In this document: positions 49,201 through 58,093 of the stretch, piece by piece
Layout: the number at the start of each line of letters is the position of its first letter
Numbering within the stretch: position 1 is the stretch's first letter
From: Planomonospora parontospora
GTDB taxonomy: Bacteria > Actinomycetota > Actinomycetes > Streptosporangiales > Streptosporangiaceae
Direction of reading: 5' to 3'
Assembly (NCBI GenBank): GCA_014647935.1
Contig: BMQD01000001.1
Location: forward strand, 496,001 to 560,000
Length of the DNA stretch: 64,000 nt
Notes under the pieces: generated by a model
What the model was told of the DNA's origin: nothing
Database searches by the model: none
Seen by the model: only the letters and a program-made list of their open reading frames with translations
Position numbers and translations under genes: made by a program

Positions 49201-50805
49201 CCGTGGATCGCCAAGACCCGGCACTCCACCCCCGGCGTCGGCCTCATCTCGCCGCCGCCGCACCACGACATCTACTCCATCGAGGACCTCGCCCAGCTCA
49301 TCCACGACCTGAAGAACGCCAACCCGGTCGCCCGCGTGCACGTCAAGCTCGTGGCCGAGGTCGGCGTCGGCACGGTCGCGGCGGGCGTGAGCAAGGCCCA
49401 CGCCGACGTCGTGCTCATCTCCGGCCACGACGGCGGCACCGGCGCGTCCCCGCTGACCTCGCTCAAGCACGCCGGCGCCCCCTGGGAGCTGGGCCTGGCC
49501 GAGACCCAGCAGACGCTGCTGCTCAACGGACTGCGCGACCGGATCACGGTCCAGGTCGACGGCCAGCTCAAGACCGGCCGCGACGTGGTCATCGCCGCGC
49601 TGCTCGGCGCCGAGGAGTACGGCTTCGCCACCGCGCCGCTGGTCGTCTCCGGCTGCGTCATGATGCGCGTCTGCCACCTGGACACCTGCCCGGTCGGCGT
49701 CGCCACCCAGAACCCCGAGCTGCGCCGGCGCTTCACCGGCAGGCCCGAGTTCGTGGTCAACTTCTTCGAGTTCATCGCCGAGGAGATCCGCGAGTACCTC
49801 GCCCAGCTGGGCTTCCGCTCGCTGGAGGAGGCCATCGGCCACGCCGAGCTGCTCGACACCGCCTCGGCGGAGGACCACTGGAAGGCGGCCGGCCTGGACC
49901 TCGGGCCGATCCTGCACCAGCCGGAACTGTCCGAGGGCGCCGCGGTGCGCAAGGTGCGCGAGCAGGACCACGGCCTGGACGCCGCCCTGGACAACACCCT
50001 CATCCAGCTGGCCGAGGGCGCCCTGGCGGACGGCACCCCGGTCACGCTGGACCTGCCCATCCGCAACGTCAACCGCACGGTCGGCACCATGCTCGGCCAC
50101 GAGGTGACCAAGCGGTACGGCGGCGCGGGCCTGCCCGACGGCACCATCGACGTCCGGTTCACCGGCTCGGCGGGCAACTCCTTCGGCGCCTTCGTCCCAC
50201 GCGGCATCACGCTGCGCCTGACCGGCGACGCCAACGACTACCTCGGCAAGGGCCTGTCCGGCGGCCGGGTCATCGTCCGGCCGCACGAGGCCGCCCCGCT
50301 CGACGGCCACATCATCGCCGGCAACGTCGGCCTGTACGGCGCGACCTCCGGTGAGGCGTTCGTCCGCGGCGTCATGGGCGAGCGGTTCTGCGTCCGCAAC
50401 TCCGGCGCCACCGCGGTCGTCGAGGGCGTCGGCGACCACGGCTGCGAGTACATGACCGGCGGGCGGGTCGTCGTGCTCGGCCCGACCGGCCGCAACTTCG
50501 CGGCCGGCATGTCCGGCGGCATCGCCTACCTGCTCGACCTCGACCCCGCGCGGGTCAACCGCGAGATGGTGGAGATCGAACCTCTCGGCGAGGCCGACTC
50601 CGAGGAGCTGCGGAAGATCGTCGAAGCGCACCTGGCGGAGACGGGCTCCCCGGTCGCCAGGGAGCTGCTGGCCGACTGGGACCCGGCGCGCTTCAGCAAG
50701 ATCATGCCGACCGACTACAAGCGGGTCCTGCGCGCCGCCGAGGCCGCACGGCTCGAGGGCAGGGACATCGACGAGGCGGTCATGACGGCCGCGGTCCAGG
50801 GATAA
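46288..50805 (+). CDS. gltB: glutamate synthase large subunit
   Basis: GltB makes glutamate from glutamine and 2-oxoglutarate. The 1505-residue protein has an Ntn glutaminase domain with the nucleophile C24 in HDACGVAM, so a 23-residue propeptide must be removed. It continues with the central domain, the FMN barrel with [18 protein letters not shown] and the 3Fe-4S cysteines in [15 protein letters not shown], and the C-terminal beta-helix (repeated G-rich turns). The ATG at 46288 has GGGAGGG 6 nt upstream; a TTG 42 bases earlier is unlikely. gltD follows after 14 bp. Confidence 0.98.
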   Translation: MPAAHLGFPEPQGLYDPAHEHDACGVAMVADVAGRRSHDIVAKALTALCNLDHRGAQGSEPDTGDGAGILTQIPDTFLRAVAAEAGLRELPPAGSYAAGTAFLPTDAEARETAERMIEEIAAEEGLTVLGWRDVPVDPTLPGPSARAVMPFFRQLFVSSPGGESGLELDRLAFCLRKRAEHEADVYFPSLSSRTIVYKGMLTPGQVEPFFPDLSDERYETAISLVHSRFSTNTFPSWPLAHPYRYVAHNGEINTVKGNRNWMRAREAMLETANLPGDLARLFPICDPDSSDTGSFDEALELLHLAGRTLPHAVLMMIPEAWENHTEMDPARRAFYEFHSSLMEAWDGPASITFSDGTLVGAVLDRNGLRPGRFWVTDDGLVVLASEAGVLDIEPERVVRKGRLQPGRMFLIDTARGKIIEDDEIKAELAAELPYAEWLHAGLVRFEELPARSREIPTHEALVKRQQTFGYTEEELRIILSPMARTGAEPIGSMGTDTPVAVLSEKPRLLFDYFSQLFAQVTNPPLDAIREELVTSLASTIGPEGNLLDPGPASCRQLVLPYPVIDNDELAKIIHINDEGALPGFQPYVVSGLYEVAGGGQALVRRLTEIRAEVSAAIAGGARIIVLSDRGSSAELAPIPSLMLTGAVHHHLIAEKTRTRVGLVIETGEARECHHMALLIGYGAGAVNPYLAIETVEDMVDTGVLKVDRHKAVRNLIKAYGKGVLKVMSKMGVSTVASYTGAQIFEALGLGQEVVDTCFAGTTSRLGGVGFDVLARETAERHLRAYPRVENAHRRLEVGGEYQWRREGEPHLFNPETVFKLQHATRTRRYEIFKEYTGLVDSQAERLMTLRGLFRFRDGVREPVPIDEVEPVSEIVKRFSTGAMSYGSISAEAHETLAIAMNRLGGKSNTGEGGEDPERLYDPARRSSIKQVASGRFGVTSEYLVNADDIQIKMAQGAKPGEGGQLPGHKVYPWIAKTRHSTPGVGLISPPPHHDIYSIEDLAQLIHDLKNANPVARVHVKLVAEVGVGTVAAGVSKAHADVVLISGHDGGTGASPLTSLKHAGAPWELGLAETQQTLLLNGLRDRITVQVDGQLKTGRDVVIAALLGAEEYGFATAPLVVSGCVMMRVCHLDTCPVGVATQNPELRRRFTGRPEFVVNFFEFIAEEIREYLAQLGFRSLEEAIGHAELLDTASAEDHWKAAGLDLGPILHQPELSEGAAVRKVREQDHGLDAALDNTLIQLAEGALADGTPVTLDLPIRNVNRTVGTMLGHEVTKRYGGAGLPDGTIDVRFTGSAGNSFGAFVPRGITLRLTGDANDYLGKGLSGGRVIVRPHEAAPLDGHIIAGNVGLYGATSGEAFVRGVMGERFCVRNSGATAVVEGVGDHGCEYMTGGRVVVLGPTGRNFAAGMSGGIAYLLDLDPARVNREMVEIEPLGEADSEELRKIVEAHLAETGSPVARELLADWDPARFSKIMPTDYKRVLRAAEAARLEGRDIDEAVMTAAVQG

Positions 50806-50819
50806 GGGGGGTAACACCG

Positions 50820-52298
50820 ATGGCTGACCCGAAGGGTTTCCTGAACCACGGGCGCGAGCTGCCGGCGCGCCGCCCGGTGGACGTCCGCATCCGCGACTGG
50901 CGGGAGGTCTACCAGGACTTCCCCGCCGAGAAGCTGACGAAGCAGGCGTCCCGCTGCATGGACTGCGGCATCCCGTTCTGCCACAACGGCTGCCCGCTCG
51001 GCAACCTCATCCCCGAGTGGAACGACCTGGTCTACCGGGACGACTGGCGCGAGGCGATCGAGCGGCTGCACGCCACCAACAACTTCCCGGAGTTCACCGG
51101 CCGCCTGTGCCCGGCTCCGTGTGAGGCGGCGTGCGTGCTGGGCATCAACTCCGACCCGGTCGCGATCAAGCGGGTCGAGGTCGAGATCATCGACCGCGCC
51201 TTCGACGAGGGCTGGGTCGTCCCGCAGGTCCCGCCGGTCAGGACCGGCAAGCGGGTGGCGGTCGTCGGTTCGGGCCCCGCGGGCCTGGCCGCCGCCCAGC
51301 AGCTCACCCGCGCCGGGCACGACGTGGTGGTCTTCGAGCGGGCCGACCGGATCGGCGGCCTGCTCCGCTACGGCATCCCCGAGTTCAAGATGGAGAAGCG
51401 CCACATCGACCGGCGGCTGGAGCAGATGCGGGCCGAGGGCACCGAGTTCCGCACCGGCGTGAACGTCGGCGTGGACGTCACCGCCGCGCAGCTGCGCGCG
51501 GAGTTCGACGCGGTGGTCCTGGCCGGGGGCGCGACCCAGTGGCGGGACCTGCCCGTCGCCGGGCGCGACCTGGGCGGCATCCACCAGGCGATGGAGTACC
51601 TCCCGCCGGCCAACAGGGTCCAGGAGGGCGACTTCCCCGAGTCCCCGATCTCGGCGAAGGGCAAGCACGTCGTGGTGATCGGCGGCGGCGACACCGGCGC
51701 CGACTGCATCGGCACCGCGATCCGGCAGGGCGCCGCCTCGGTGACCCAGCTGGAGATCATGCCGCAGCCGCCGGCCGCCCGGCCGGGCAGCCAGCCGTGG
51801 CCCACCTTCCCCATCCTGTTCAAGATGGAGAGCGCCCACGAGGAGCTGGCCGACGGCGACGGGGCCCGCGTCTACGCGGTCTCCACCACCGAGTTCGTCG
51901 GCGACGCCGACGGCAACGTCCGGGGGCTGCGCCTGGTCGAGGTGGAGGGGCCGGCGAAGGGCTTCGCGCCGGTCCCCGGCACCGAGCGGGAGATCCCGGC
52001 GGAGCTGGTCACCCTGGCGATGGGTTTCACCGGCCCGGAGAAGGGCGCCCTGCTGGCTGACCTGGCCGCCGAGGGCGGCGAGGGCTTCTACGACGCCCGG
52101 GGCAACGTCGCCCGCGACAAGGGCTACATGTCCGCCGTCGAGGGTGTGTTCGTGGCCGGCGACATGGGCCGCGGCCAGTCGCTGATCGTCTGGGCGATCG
52201 CCGAGGGCCGTTCGGCCGCCGCGGCGGCCGACCGCCACCTCACCGGGAAGACGGCTCTGCCGGTCGCGATCCCGCCGACCGCGCGGCCGCTCGTCTGA
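50820..52298 (+). CDS. gltD: glutamate synthase small subunit
   Basis: GltD takes electrons from NADPH through FAD and two 4Fe-4S clusters and passes them to GltB. The 492-residue protein has the N-terminal Cys motifs CMDCGIPFCHNGCPLGN and CPAPCEAAC, the FAD-binding VVGSGPAGLAAAQ and the NADPH-binding VIGGGDTGADC. The ATG has AAGGGGGG about 9 nt upstream and follows gltB closely, so the two are co-translated. A strong hairpin follows the stop. Confidence 0.98.
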   Translation: MADPKGFLNHGRELPARRPVDVRIRDWREVYQDFPAEKLTKQASRCMDCGIPFCHNGCPLGNLIPEWNDLVYRDDWREAIERLHATNNFPEFTGRLCPAPCEAACVLGINSDPVAIKRVEVEIIDRAFDEGWVVPQVPPVRTGKRVAVVGSGPAGLAAAQQLTRAGHDVVVFERADRIGGLLRYGIPEFKMEKRHIDRRLEQMRAEGTEFRTGVNVGVDVTAAQLRAEFDAVVLAGGATQWRDLPVAGRDLGGIHQAMEYLPPANRVQEGDFPESPISAKGKHVVVIGGGDTGADCIGTAIRQGAASVTQLEIMPQPPAARPGSQPWPTFPILFKMESAHEELADGDGARVYAVSTTEFVGDADGNVRGLRLVEVEGPAKGFAPVPGTEREIPAELVTLAMGFTGPEKGALLADLAAEGGEGFYDARGNVARDKGYMSAVEGVFVAGDMGRGQSLIVWAIAEGRSAAAAADRHLTGKTALPVAIPPTARPLV

Positions 52299-52302
52299 CG
52301 TC

Positions 52303-52345
52303 CCGGGCCGCGGGGCCCGCACACCGTGCGGACCCCGCGGCCCGG
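52303..52345 (+). terminator. long hairpin terminator of gltBD
   Basis: A 20-position stem (52303-52322 with 52326-52345) with a 3-nt loop and a single C-A mismatch begins 5 bp after the gltD stop. No T-tract follows. Confidence 0.75.
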
Positions 52346-52420
52346 CCGGTCGCCGAGTTGCTTTACCGGATACATGCCTGAAAGATGCTGGTTCTAGGTC
52401 TTTGCGGGCATGGAGGGTGA

Positions 52421-54202
52421 ATGGAACACGGGAGAGGGCTCCTGACGGCCGCGGTGCTGGCCGCGGCCGTCACCCTGGCGGGCGCCCCCGCCGCGGGGGC
52501 CGCCGGTACGGCCTCCTCCACAGCCTTCGCCCCGGCCTCCGCGGCCTCCACCGGGCAGGCCCGTGACCACCTGGTCTTCTACACCCCGGGCGGGCGCGCC
52601 CGGGCGCTGCGGGCCGTCGCCGCGGCCGGCGGCGAGGTCCTGTCCACCGAGCCGAAGCTCGGCTACGTCGTCGCCAGGGCCGCCGGGGGCGCCGGGGGCT
52701 CCGCCGCGCGCTTCATCGAGGAACTCGCCGGGGACCCCGCCGTCGCGGGCGTCTCCTCCGACCGCAGGATCGGCGCCGCCACCGCGCGCCCCGCGGCCCC
52801 GGCCCGGGGTACGGCGACAAGGCTCCGCCCCGCAGGGCCCGCGGTCCGGGAGTCGGGCGCGTCCTTCCCCGAGGCGGGCGCGTTCTCCCGGAGCGAGACC
52901 GGAGGCGAGCCGCTCGCCGGACGCCAGTGGGACATGAGGATGATCGGCGCCACCGCCGCCGGCTCCCACGCCACCGCCCCCGGTGACCGGAAGGTCCTGG
53001 TGGGCGTCATCGACACCGGCGTCGACGGCAGGCACCCCGACATCGCGCCCAACTTCGACCGCGAGCGCAGCCGCAACTTCGTCACCGACCTGCCGGAGGA
53101 CCCCACCGGCGCGGAGCTCGACGGGCCGTGCGAGTTCAAAGGCTGCAAGGACCCCGCCGACTGGGACGACGACGGCCACGGCACCCACGTCGCCAGCACC
53201 ATCGCCTCCCCGGTCAACGGACTCGGCATCGCCGGGGTCGCCCCCGGCGTGACCCTGGTCAACCTCCGGGCGGGGCAGGACTCCGGCCTGTTCTTCCTCA
53301 AGCCCAGCCTCGACGCGCTCACCTACGCCGCCGACACCGGCATCGACGTGGTCAACATGAGCTACTACGTCGACCCGTGGCTGTTCAACTGCGCGGCCAA
53401 CCCCGCCGACTCCAAGGCCGAGCAGCTGGAGCAGCGCGGCGTCATCACCGGCATGCAGCGGGCCCTCGACTACGCCCGCAAGCGCGGCGTCACGCTCATC
53501 AGCGCCATCGGCAACGGCTCCACCGACCTCGGGCGGCCGAAGACCGACACGACGAGCCCCGACTACCCGGCCGAGGCCGCGCGCGTCCGCAAGGTCGACA
53601 ACTCCTGCCTCAACGTGCCGGCCGAGTCCAGGGGTGTCGTCTCGGTCTCCGCGGTCGGCCCGAGCGGGCGCAAGGCCTACTACTCCGACTACGGCACCGA
53701 GCAGACCGACCTGGCGGCGCCCGGCGGCGACGAGTACGACGGCGGCACGGGGTTCGACGTCACCAGGACGGTCCTGGCCGCCGTCCCCGAGCACGTCGTC
53801 CGCGCCCAGGGCCTGCTCGCCAAGGACGGCAGGCCCACCAGCACGAGCGTGGTGCGCGACTGCCAGGGCGGGACCTGCGCCTACTACCAGTACCTCGCGG
53901 GCACCTCCATGGCCGCCCCGCACGCCACCGGCGTCGCCGCGATCCTGGTGAGCCGCTTCGGCGAGCCCGGCCGCTTCCGCGAGGGAGCGGGCTGGGACGA
54001 GCTCACCATGCCCCCCGCCGACGTCGAGCGCCTGCTGTACGCCAGCGCGGTGAAGAAGGCGTGCCCCTCGCCCCGCACGTACGTCTACCGCTACGAGCAG
54101 GCGAAGGAGCGGCACACCTGCCAGGGCGGGAAGGCCTGCAACGGCTTCTACGGCCGCGGCGTCGTCAGCGCGGCCCGCGCCGCCGCCGTCGACCACCACT
54201 GA
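52421..54202 (+). CDS. secreted subtilisin-like serine protease (S8 family)
   Basis: The 593-residue protein has a signal peptide (hydrophobic core in LLTAAVLAAAVTLAGAPAAG), an inhibitor I9-like propeptide region (about 47-110), and a catalytic domain with D198 in VIDTGVDG, H253 in DDDGHGTHVAS and S496 in GTSMAAPH. Several Cys pairs (CEFKGC, CQGGTC, CQGGKAC) suggest disulfides and fit export. No C-terminal membrane anchor is seen, so it is probably released. It stands between hairpin terminators as a single-gene unit; the ATG has GGAGGG right before it. Confidence 0.95.
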   Translation: MEHGRGLLTAAVLAAAVTLAGAPAAGAAGTASSTAFAPASAASTGQARDHLVFYTPGGRARALRAVAAAGGEVLSTEPKLGYVVARAAGGAGGSAARFIEELAGDPAVAGVSSDRRIGAATARPAAPARGTATRLRPAGPAVRESGASFPEAGAFSRSETGGEPLAGRQWDMRMIGATAAGSHATAPGDRKVLVGVIDTGVDGRHPDIAPNFDRERSRNFVTDLPEDPTGAELDGPCEFKGCKDPADWDDDGHGTHVASTIASPVNGLGIAGVAPGVTLVNLRAGQDSGLFFLKPSLDALTYAADTGIDVVNMSYYVDPWLFNCAANPADSKAEQLEQRGVITGMQRALDYARKRGVTLISAIGNGSTDLGRPKTDTTSPDYPAEAARVRKVDNSCLNVPAESRGVVSVSAVGPSGRKAYYSDYGTEQTDLAAPGGDEYDGGTGFDVTRTVLAAVPEHVVRAQGLLAKDGRPTSTSVVRDCQGGTCAYYQYLAGTSMAAPHATGVAAILVSRFGEPGRFREGAGWDELTMPPADVERLLYASAVKKACPSPRTYVYRYEQAKERHTCQGGKACNGFYGRGVVSAARAAAVDHH

Positions 54203-54229
54203 CCCGTCTCATGCCGGCCCGCGGGGCCG

Positions 54230-54274
54230 GGGGCCGGTCGCGCCCTTCGGCTTCACCGGGGCGCGACCGGCCCC
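54230..54274 (+). terminator. hairpin terminator of the subtilisin gene
   Basis: A 16-bp perfect stem (54230-54245 with 54259-54274) with a 13-nt loop lies 27 bp after the stop. Confidence 0.75.
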
Positions 54275-54330
54275 GCATGGTCCACGCCCGCCGGGTGCCG
54301 GCGTCGGAAGCGCGGGTGCCCCGGTGCCCG

Positions 54331-54346
54331 GGGCGGCTTATCGTGA
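54331..54346 (+). promoter_or_regulatory. promoter box of the DUF2784 gene
   Basis: GGGCGGCTTATCGTGA contains the -10-like TATCGT (54339-54344), 5 nt before the ATG, so the mRNA is probably leaderless. The same 16 bases recur at 56394-56409 upstream of another small gene. Confidence 0.5.
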
Positions 54347-54349
54347 ACC

Positions 54350-54769
54350 ATGGCGTATCTCCTCATCGGGGAAGCCGCGATGGTGGTGCACTTCCTCTTC
54401 CTCGTCTTCATGGCGGTCGGCGGGTTCCTCGCCTGGCGCCGGCCCCGCCTCATCGGAGCCCACCTCGCCGTCGCCGCCTGGGGGGTGTTCTCCGTCACCA
54501 CCGGGGCCGAGTGCCCGCTGACGGTCGTCGAGGACTGGGGCAGGCGCAACGCGGGGGAGCGGGGGCTCGCGCCGGGAGGCTTCATCGACCACTACATCGA
54601 AGGGGCGGTCTACCCCGAGGAGTACGCCGACCTGGCCCGTCTCGCCGTCGCCGTCCTCGTCGCCGTCTCCTGGACCGGCTTCCTCCTGCTGGCCCGCCGC
54701 CGGAGGGCGCGGACACGGCACGGACACGGCGGCCCGGACACGGAGGGGCCGGTTCACCACCTCCCGTAG
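54350..54769 (+). CDS. DUF2784 membrane protein
   Basis: The 139-residue protein has three or four helices and the DUF2784 pattern: an early HFLFLVFMAVGGFLAWRRP, TTGAECPLTVVEDWGRR, and GGFIDHYIEGAVYPEEY. The family is widespread in bacteria and of unknown function. The start ATG at 54350 lacks a Shine-Dalgarno and follows a TATCGT box by 5 nt. The C-terminal tail is basic and His-rich. Confidence 0.9.
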   Translation: MAYLLIGEAAMVVHFLFLVFMAVGGFLAWRRPRLIGAHLAVAAWGVFSVTTGAECPLTVVEDWGRRNAGERGLAPGGFIDHYIEGAVYPEEYADLARLAVAVLVAVSWTGFLLLARRRRARTRHGHGGPDTEGPVHHLP

Positions 54770-54858
54770 CCCAGGGGTAGCGTTATGTCACCGATTATTT
54801 CTCCGACGCTATGGCCACTGTCACATCCGAGTGGTCTGTACCAATTAGGCTAGGACCC

Positions 54859-56277
54859 GTGACTCGTCGCGCGAAAATCGTCTGCACTCTCGGCCCCGCC
54901 ACCTCCTCTCCCGAACGCCTTCGCGAGCTCATCGCCGCCGGCATGGACGTGGCCCGCTTCAACCTCAGCCACGGCAGCCACGAGCTGCACAAAGAGGTCT
55001 ACGACAGAGTGAGGGAGGCTGCCGCCGAGCTCGGCCGCGGCGTGGGCGTGCTCGCCGACCTGCAGGGGCCCAAGATCCGCGTCGGCAGATTCGAGGACGG
55101 CCCCGTCCGTCTGGGCTTCGGCGACGTCTTCACCATCACCACCGAAGACGTCCCCGGCGACCGGGAGCAGGTCTCCACCACCTACCTCGGCCTGCCCAAG
55201 GACGTCCGCCCCGGCGACAGCATCCTGGTCGACGACGGCCGGGTCCACCTCGAGGTCACCCGGGTGGAGGGCCCGCGCGTCACCACCCGGGTCGTCATCG
55301 GCGGCATGATCTCCGACAACAAGGGCCTCAACCTGCCCGGCGTCGACGTCAGCGCCCCCGCCCTCACCGACAAGGACGAGGCCGACCTCCGGTGGGCCCT
55401 GCGCACCGGGTTCGACATGATCGCGCTCTCCTTCGTGCGCCGGCCCTCCGACGCCCACGTCGTGCGCAACATCATGGAGCAGGAGGCGGTCCGGCTCCCG
55501 CTGCTGGCCAAGATCGAGAAGCCGCAGGCGGTCGACCTCCTGCCCGAGATCGTCGAGGCCTTCGACGGCATCATGGTCGCCCGCGGCGACCTCGGCGTGG
55601 AGCTCCCCCTGGAGGACGTGCCGATCGTGCAGAAGCGCGCGATCGAGCTCTGCCGGGAGAAGGCCCGCCCGGTCATCGTCGCCACCCAGATGCTGGACTC
55701 GATGATGAGCGCCCCGCGCCCCACCCGGGCCGAGGCCTCCGACGTCGCCTACGCCGTGATGGACGGCGCCGACGCGGTCATGCTCTCCGGCGAGACCTCG
55801 GTCGGGACCTACCCGATCGAGTCCGTCGAGACGATGAGCCGCATCGCCAGCGCCGCCGAGCGCTCCGTGCTGGAGGCCACCCACAGCCTGCACCGCCTCC
55901 CGGAGACCACCGGCGGGGCCATCGCCAGGGCCGCGGCCGAGGTGGGCGCCATCGTCGGGGCCAAGGCGCTGGTGGCCTTCACCATGTCCGGTGAGACCGC
56001 CCGCCGCCTGGCCCGCTACCGCTCGCCGATCCCGCTGCTGGCCTTCACCTCCGCCTCGCACGTGCGCAACCAGCTCGCCCTGGTCTGGGGCGTGGAGACC
56101 TTCGAGGTCCCCTTCGTCCACCACACCGACGACATGGTCCGCCAGGTCGAGGCCGCCCTGCTCACCCAGGCCCGGCTGGAGAAGGGCGACAAGGTCGTCA
56201 TCGTCGCGGGCTCCCCTCCCGGCCACGCCGGCACCACCAACGCCCTGCGGGTCCACACCATCGGCGCCGCGGTCTGA
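54859..56277 (+). CDS. pyk: pyruvate kinase
   Basis: Pyruvate kinase turns PEP and ADP into pyruvate and ATP in glycolysis. The 472-residue protein has RRAKIVCTLGPATSSPERL, the substrate Arg and Lys (FNLSHGSHE, LLAKIEKPQAVD), the metal ligands in MVARGDLGVELP, and VATQMLDSMM. The GTG at 54859 is chosen: TAGGCT lies 7 nt upstream, no ribosome site is needed, and translation then begins VTRRAKIVCTLGP, the usual family start. An ATG 48 bases earlier would add a 16-residue lead that lies inside the promoter. Confidence 0.96.
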   Translation: MTRRAKIVCTLGPATSSPERLRELIAAGMDVARFNLSHGSHELHKEVYDRVREAAAELGRGVGVLADLQGPKIRVGRFEDGPVRLGFGDVFTITTEDVPGDREQVSTTYLGLPKDVRPGDSILVDDGRVHLEVTRVEGPRVTTRVVIGGMISDNKGLNLPGVDVSAPALTDKDEADLRWALRTGFDMIALSFVRRPSDAHVVRNIMEQEAVRLPLLAKIEKPQAVDLLPEIVEAFDGIMVARGDLGVELPLEDVPIVQKRAIELCREKARPVIVATQMLDSMMSAPRPTRAEASDVAYAVMDGADAVMLSGETSVGTYPIESVETMSRIASAAERSVLEATHSLHRLPETTGGAIARAAAEVGAIVGAKALVAFTMSGETARRLARYRSPIPLLAFTSASHVRNQLALVWGVETFEVPFVHHTDDMVRQVEAALLTQARLEKGDKVVIVAGSPPGHAGTTNALRVHTIGAAV

Positions 56278-56393
56278 CGCGCCCCGCCCGCACCCGCCGG
56301 ACGCGCGACCGCGTGCCCGGCGGGGAGCCCGGCCGGGTGCAGTAGTGGTGCATGACACCCGATGAGGGGGCGAAATAGTCGTTTCCCTTCCCC

Positions 56394-56409
56394 GGGCGGC
56401 TTATCGTGA
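56394..56409 (+). promoter_or_regulatory. promoter box of the 101-aa unknown gene
   Basis: GGGCGGCTTATCGTGA, identical to 54331-54346, with TATCGT at 56402-56407. Transcription would start near 56414, leaving a short leader with AGGGA before the GTG at 56445. Confidence 0.45.
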
Positions 56410-56444
56410 CTGCCGTACCGGCAGCACACACCCAGGGAACGACC

Positions 56445-56750
56445 GTGTCCGAACGATCATGGCCCGCCCGGCTCCGCGCGGAGTTCGCCCAGCGGGTGCT
56501 CGACCTACGCGCCCAGCACCCGGGGGTCGGCGCGGCGCTCGACCAGCACGCCGCCGAGGTGCGGCAGGCCATCGTCTCCCTCGGCCAGCAGGTCGGGCCG
56601 GTCTCGCTGCTCGGCTACCTCATCGGCTTCTGGGACGGCGCCCACGAGATGGGCTGGCGGGCGCCCGGCCCGGACCAGCCACTCGACTTCGCGGCGCTGC
56701 GGCTCAGCGCGGTCTGCCTGATGCTCGATCCGGCGCCCGCCGCGGCCTGA
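56445..56750 (+). CDS. small soluble protein of unknown function (DUF6401-like)
   Basis: The 101-residue protein is helical (RLRAEFAQRVLDLRAQHPG, then ALDQHAAEVRQAIVSLGQQ and LLGYLIGFWDGAHEMGW). The pattern DQHAAEVR followed by GYxxGFWDG recalls the actinobacterial DUF6401 group, whose role is unclear; this is a guess from memory. The GTG at 56445 is chosen because AGGGA stands 8 nt upstream. An in-frame GTG at 56406 lies inside the putative -10 box and cannot be used. Confidence 0.6.
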   Translation: MSERSWPARLRAEFAQRVLDLRAQHPGVGAALDQHAAEVRQAIVSLGQQVGPVSLLGYLIGFWDGAHEMGWRAPGPDQPLDFAALRLSAVCLMLDPAPAAA

Positions 56751-56771
56751 AGCCTCCCGCGCGGACGGCCC

Positions 56772-56789
56772 CGTACGGCGGGCCGTACG
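56772..56789. terminator. small palindrome between convergent genes
   Basis: CGTACGGC and GCCGTACG flank two bases, between the 101-aa gene and the convergent channel-like gene. It is a modest terminator candidate without T-tract. Confidence 0.35.
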
Positions 56790-56850
56790 CCCGTCCCCGG
56801 GCGGGATGCACCCCGGCCGGGGAGGAGCGCGGGCCCGCGGCGGCTCCGGC

Positions 56851-57702
56851 TCATGCCCGCGGCGGCGGCGTCTCCCCGGGCCGGGAGTGGGGCCCCGGAG
56901 CGGAGTGCAGCACGCCCTCGCCGGAGGGCTGCGGTGTGGCGCCCGGAGCCGGCGGGTGCACGGTCCCGGGTGCTCCCACGGACGACCTCGCGTCCGTGCG
57001 CCCCCGGTCGTAGGCGGCCGCCTGGCCGCGCAGGGCGTCGGTCTCGCTCTCGGCCCGGTCCAGCCATCCCTCCCAGCGCCGCTGCATCGGGCGGATCAGG
57101 CCGCCGCCGACGCCGACGACGAGGATGCCCGCGACGGTGGCCAGGAAGGCCACCAGCACCGGCGTGGTCACCGTGGTGGCCACCTCTATCTGGTTCAGCG
57201 CGGCGATCACGCCGAGGCCGATGATGAACACCGCGGCGATGTTCGCCAGGACCCGGCCGTAGGACAGGCCGCCCAGCGCACCGGAGACGATGTCCTTCAC
57301 CGCGTTGGCGATGGCCGCGGCGACCACAACGATCACGATCGCCACGGCGGCCTTCGGCAGCCAGGCCACCACGCCGCCGAGCAGGGCGCTGATCGGGTTC
57401 GGGCCGAAGACGGAGAAGCCGATCTGCAGGGTGATCAGCAGCACCGCGTAGTAGATGAGCTTGGCGATCAGATCCGAGGCGTCGTAGCGGCTGCGCTCCA
57501 GCGCGCGGCCGATCCCGCCCCGTTCGACCCACCGGTCGAACCCGACCCTCTCCAGGACGGCGTCGACCGCCTTGTACAGGAGTTTGGCGATCACCCAGCC
57601 CACCAGCAGGATCACCAGGAAGGCGACGAACCGGGGGACGAAGGCGACGACCGACGCCCAGGCGTCGGACACGCCCCTGCCGAGATCGATGGGAGCGGCC
57701 AT
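56851..57702 (-). CDS. mechanosensitive-channel-like membrane protein (conserved TM helix repeats)
   Basis: The 283-residue protein has five hydrophobic helices rich in Gly and Ala, two of them with the look of the conserved TM-helix repeat (VAWLPKAAVAIVIVVVAAA followed by ANAVKDIVSGALGG). This resembles small MscS-related proteins without the large cytosolic cage. The C-terminal 70 residues are polar and disordered (Pro/Gly/Ser). The ATG at 57702 has GAGGAGG 5 nt upstream; an open frame reaching 77 codons further covers the promoter and is rejected. It probably responds to membrane tension, an inference from family. Confidence 0.85.
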   Translation of the reverse strand: MAAPIDLGRGVSDAWASVVAFVPRFVAFLVILLVGWVIAKLLYKAVDAVLERVGFDRWVERGGIGRALERSRYDASDLIAKLIYYAVLLITLQIGFSVFGPNPISALLGGVVAWLPKAAVAIVIVVVAAAIANAVKDIVSGALGGLSYGRVLANIAAVFIIGLGVIAALNQIEVATTVTTPVLVAFLATVAGILVVGVGGGLIRPMQRRWEGWLDRAESETDALRGQAAAYDRGRTDARSSVGAPGTVHPPAPGATPQPSGEGVLHSAPGPHSRPGETPPPRA

Positions 57703-57757
57703 GGGGGCCTCCTCGTTGACGTACGGCACAGGCCCACCGAGACAGTGGGTCTCCCAA

Positions 57758-57794
57758 TGTGGATAAATGCCCCAACTGCTGATTTTTATCCACA
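57758..57794. promoter_or_regulatory. pair of inverted perfect DnaA boxes
   Basis: TGTGGATAAA at 57758-57767 and TTTATCCACA at 57785-57794 are perfect inverted repeats; each holds the 9-mer TTATCCACA, the classical DnaA box. They are 28 bp centre to centre and lie 56-92 bp upstream of the channel-like gene on its promoter side. Confidence 0.65.
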
Positions 57795-57867
57795 AAACCG
57801 GCATACCGTACGTGTCCGGTGAGGGAGCGGCGGAGGCCGGAGGGCGGCGCAGGGACGGGAAAGCGGA

Positions 57868-57898
57868 GGAGCCACCCCGCGCTAGGCCGGGTGGCTCC
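57868..57898 (-). terminator. terminator downstream of the tRNA
   Basis: A 10-bp perfect stem (57868-57877 with 57889-57898) with an 11-nt loop begins 8 bp past the tRNA 3' end on the minus strand. Confidence 0.65.
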
Positions 57899-57906
57899 GG
57901 GTGAGG

Positions 57907-57979
57907 TGCCCCGAGTGGGATTCGAACCCACACTCGATGGTGTTTGAGACCATTTCCTCTGCCGTTGGGATATCGGGGC
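57907..57979 (-). tRNA. tRNA with anticodon CAA (Leu), short variable arm
   Basis: The 73-nt gene folds as a full cloverleaf: acceptor GCCCCGA/TCGGGGC with discriminator A, D stem TCC/GGA, anticodon stem ATGGT/ACCAT with loop CTCAAAC, variable loop of 5 nt, and T stem GTGGG/CCCAC with loop TTCGAAT. The anticodon CAA reads the Leu codon UUG. CCA is not encoded. Leucine tRNAs normally have a long variable arm, which is absent here. The gene is divergent from the PdtaR-like regulator and followed by a hairpin. Confidence 0.93.
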
Positions 57980-58093
57980 CCGTTCCCGGTCCGGTGGGGA
58001 CCGCGGCTGCCGGCTGTGATCTTAACCCAGGGGCGGATCGATCACGGGCACCGGCGTGGTTCCAATCTAGCGGACGTCGGTACTCTCTTGCTC

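Noticed and set aside
46285-50817. About 1500-codon open frame antisense to gltB
   Set aside because: It covers the whole of a certain gene, is full of Leu/Val/Asp/Arg shadow composition, and shows no motif.
56406-56444. Upstream in-frame GTG start for the 101-aa protein
   Set aside because: It lies inside the putative -10 box TATCGT, and the later GTG has a ribosome site.
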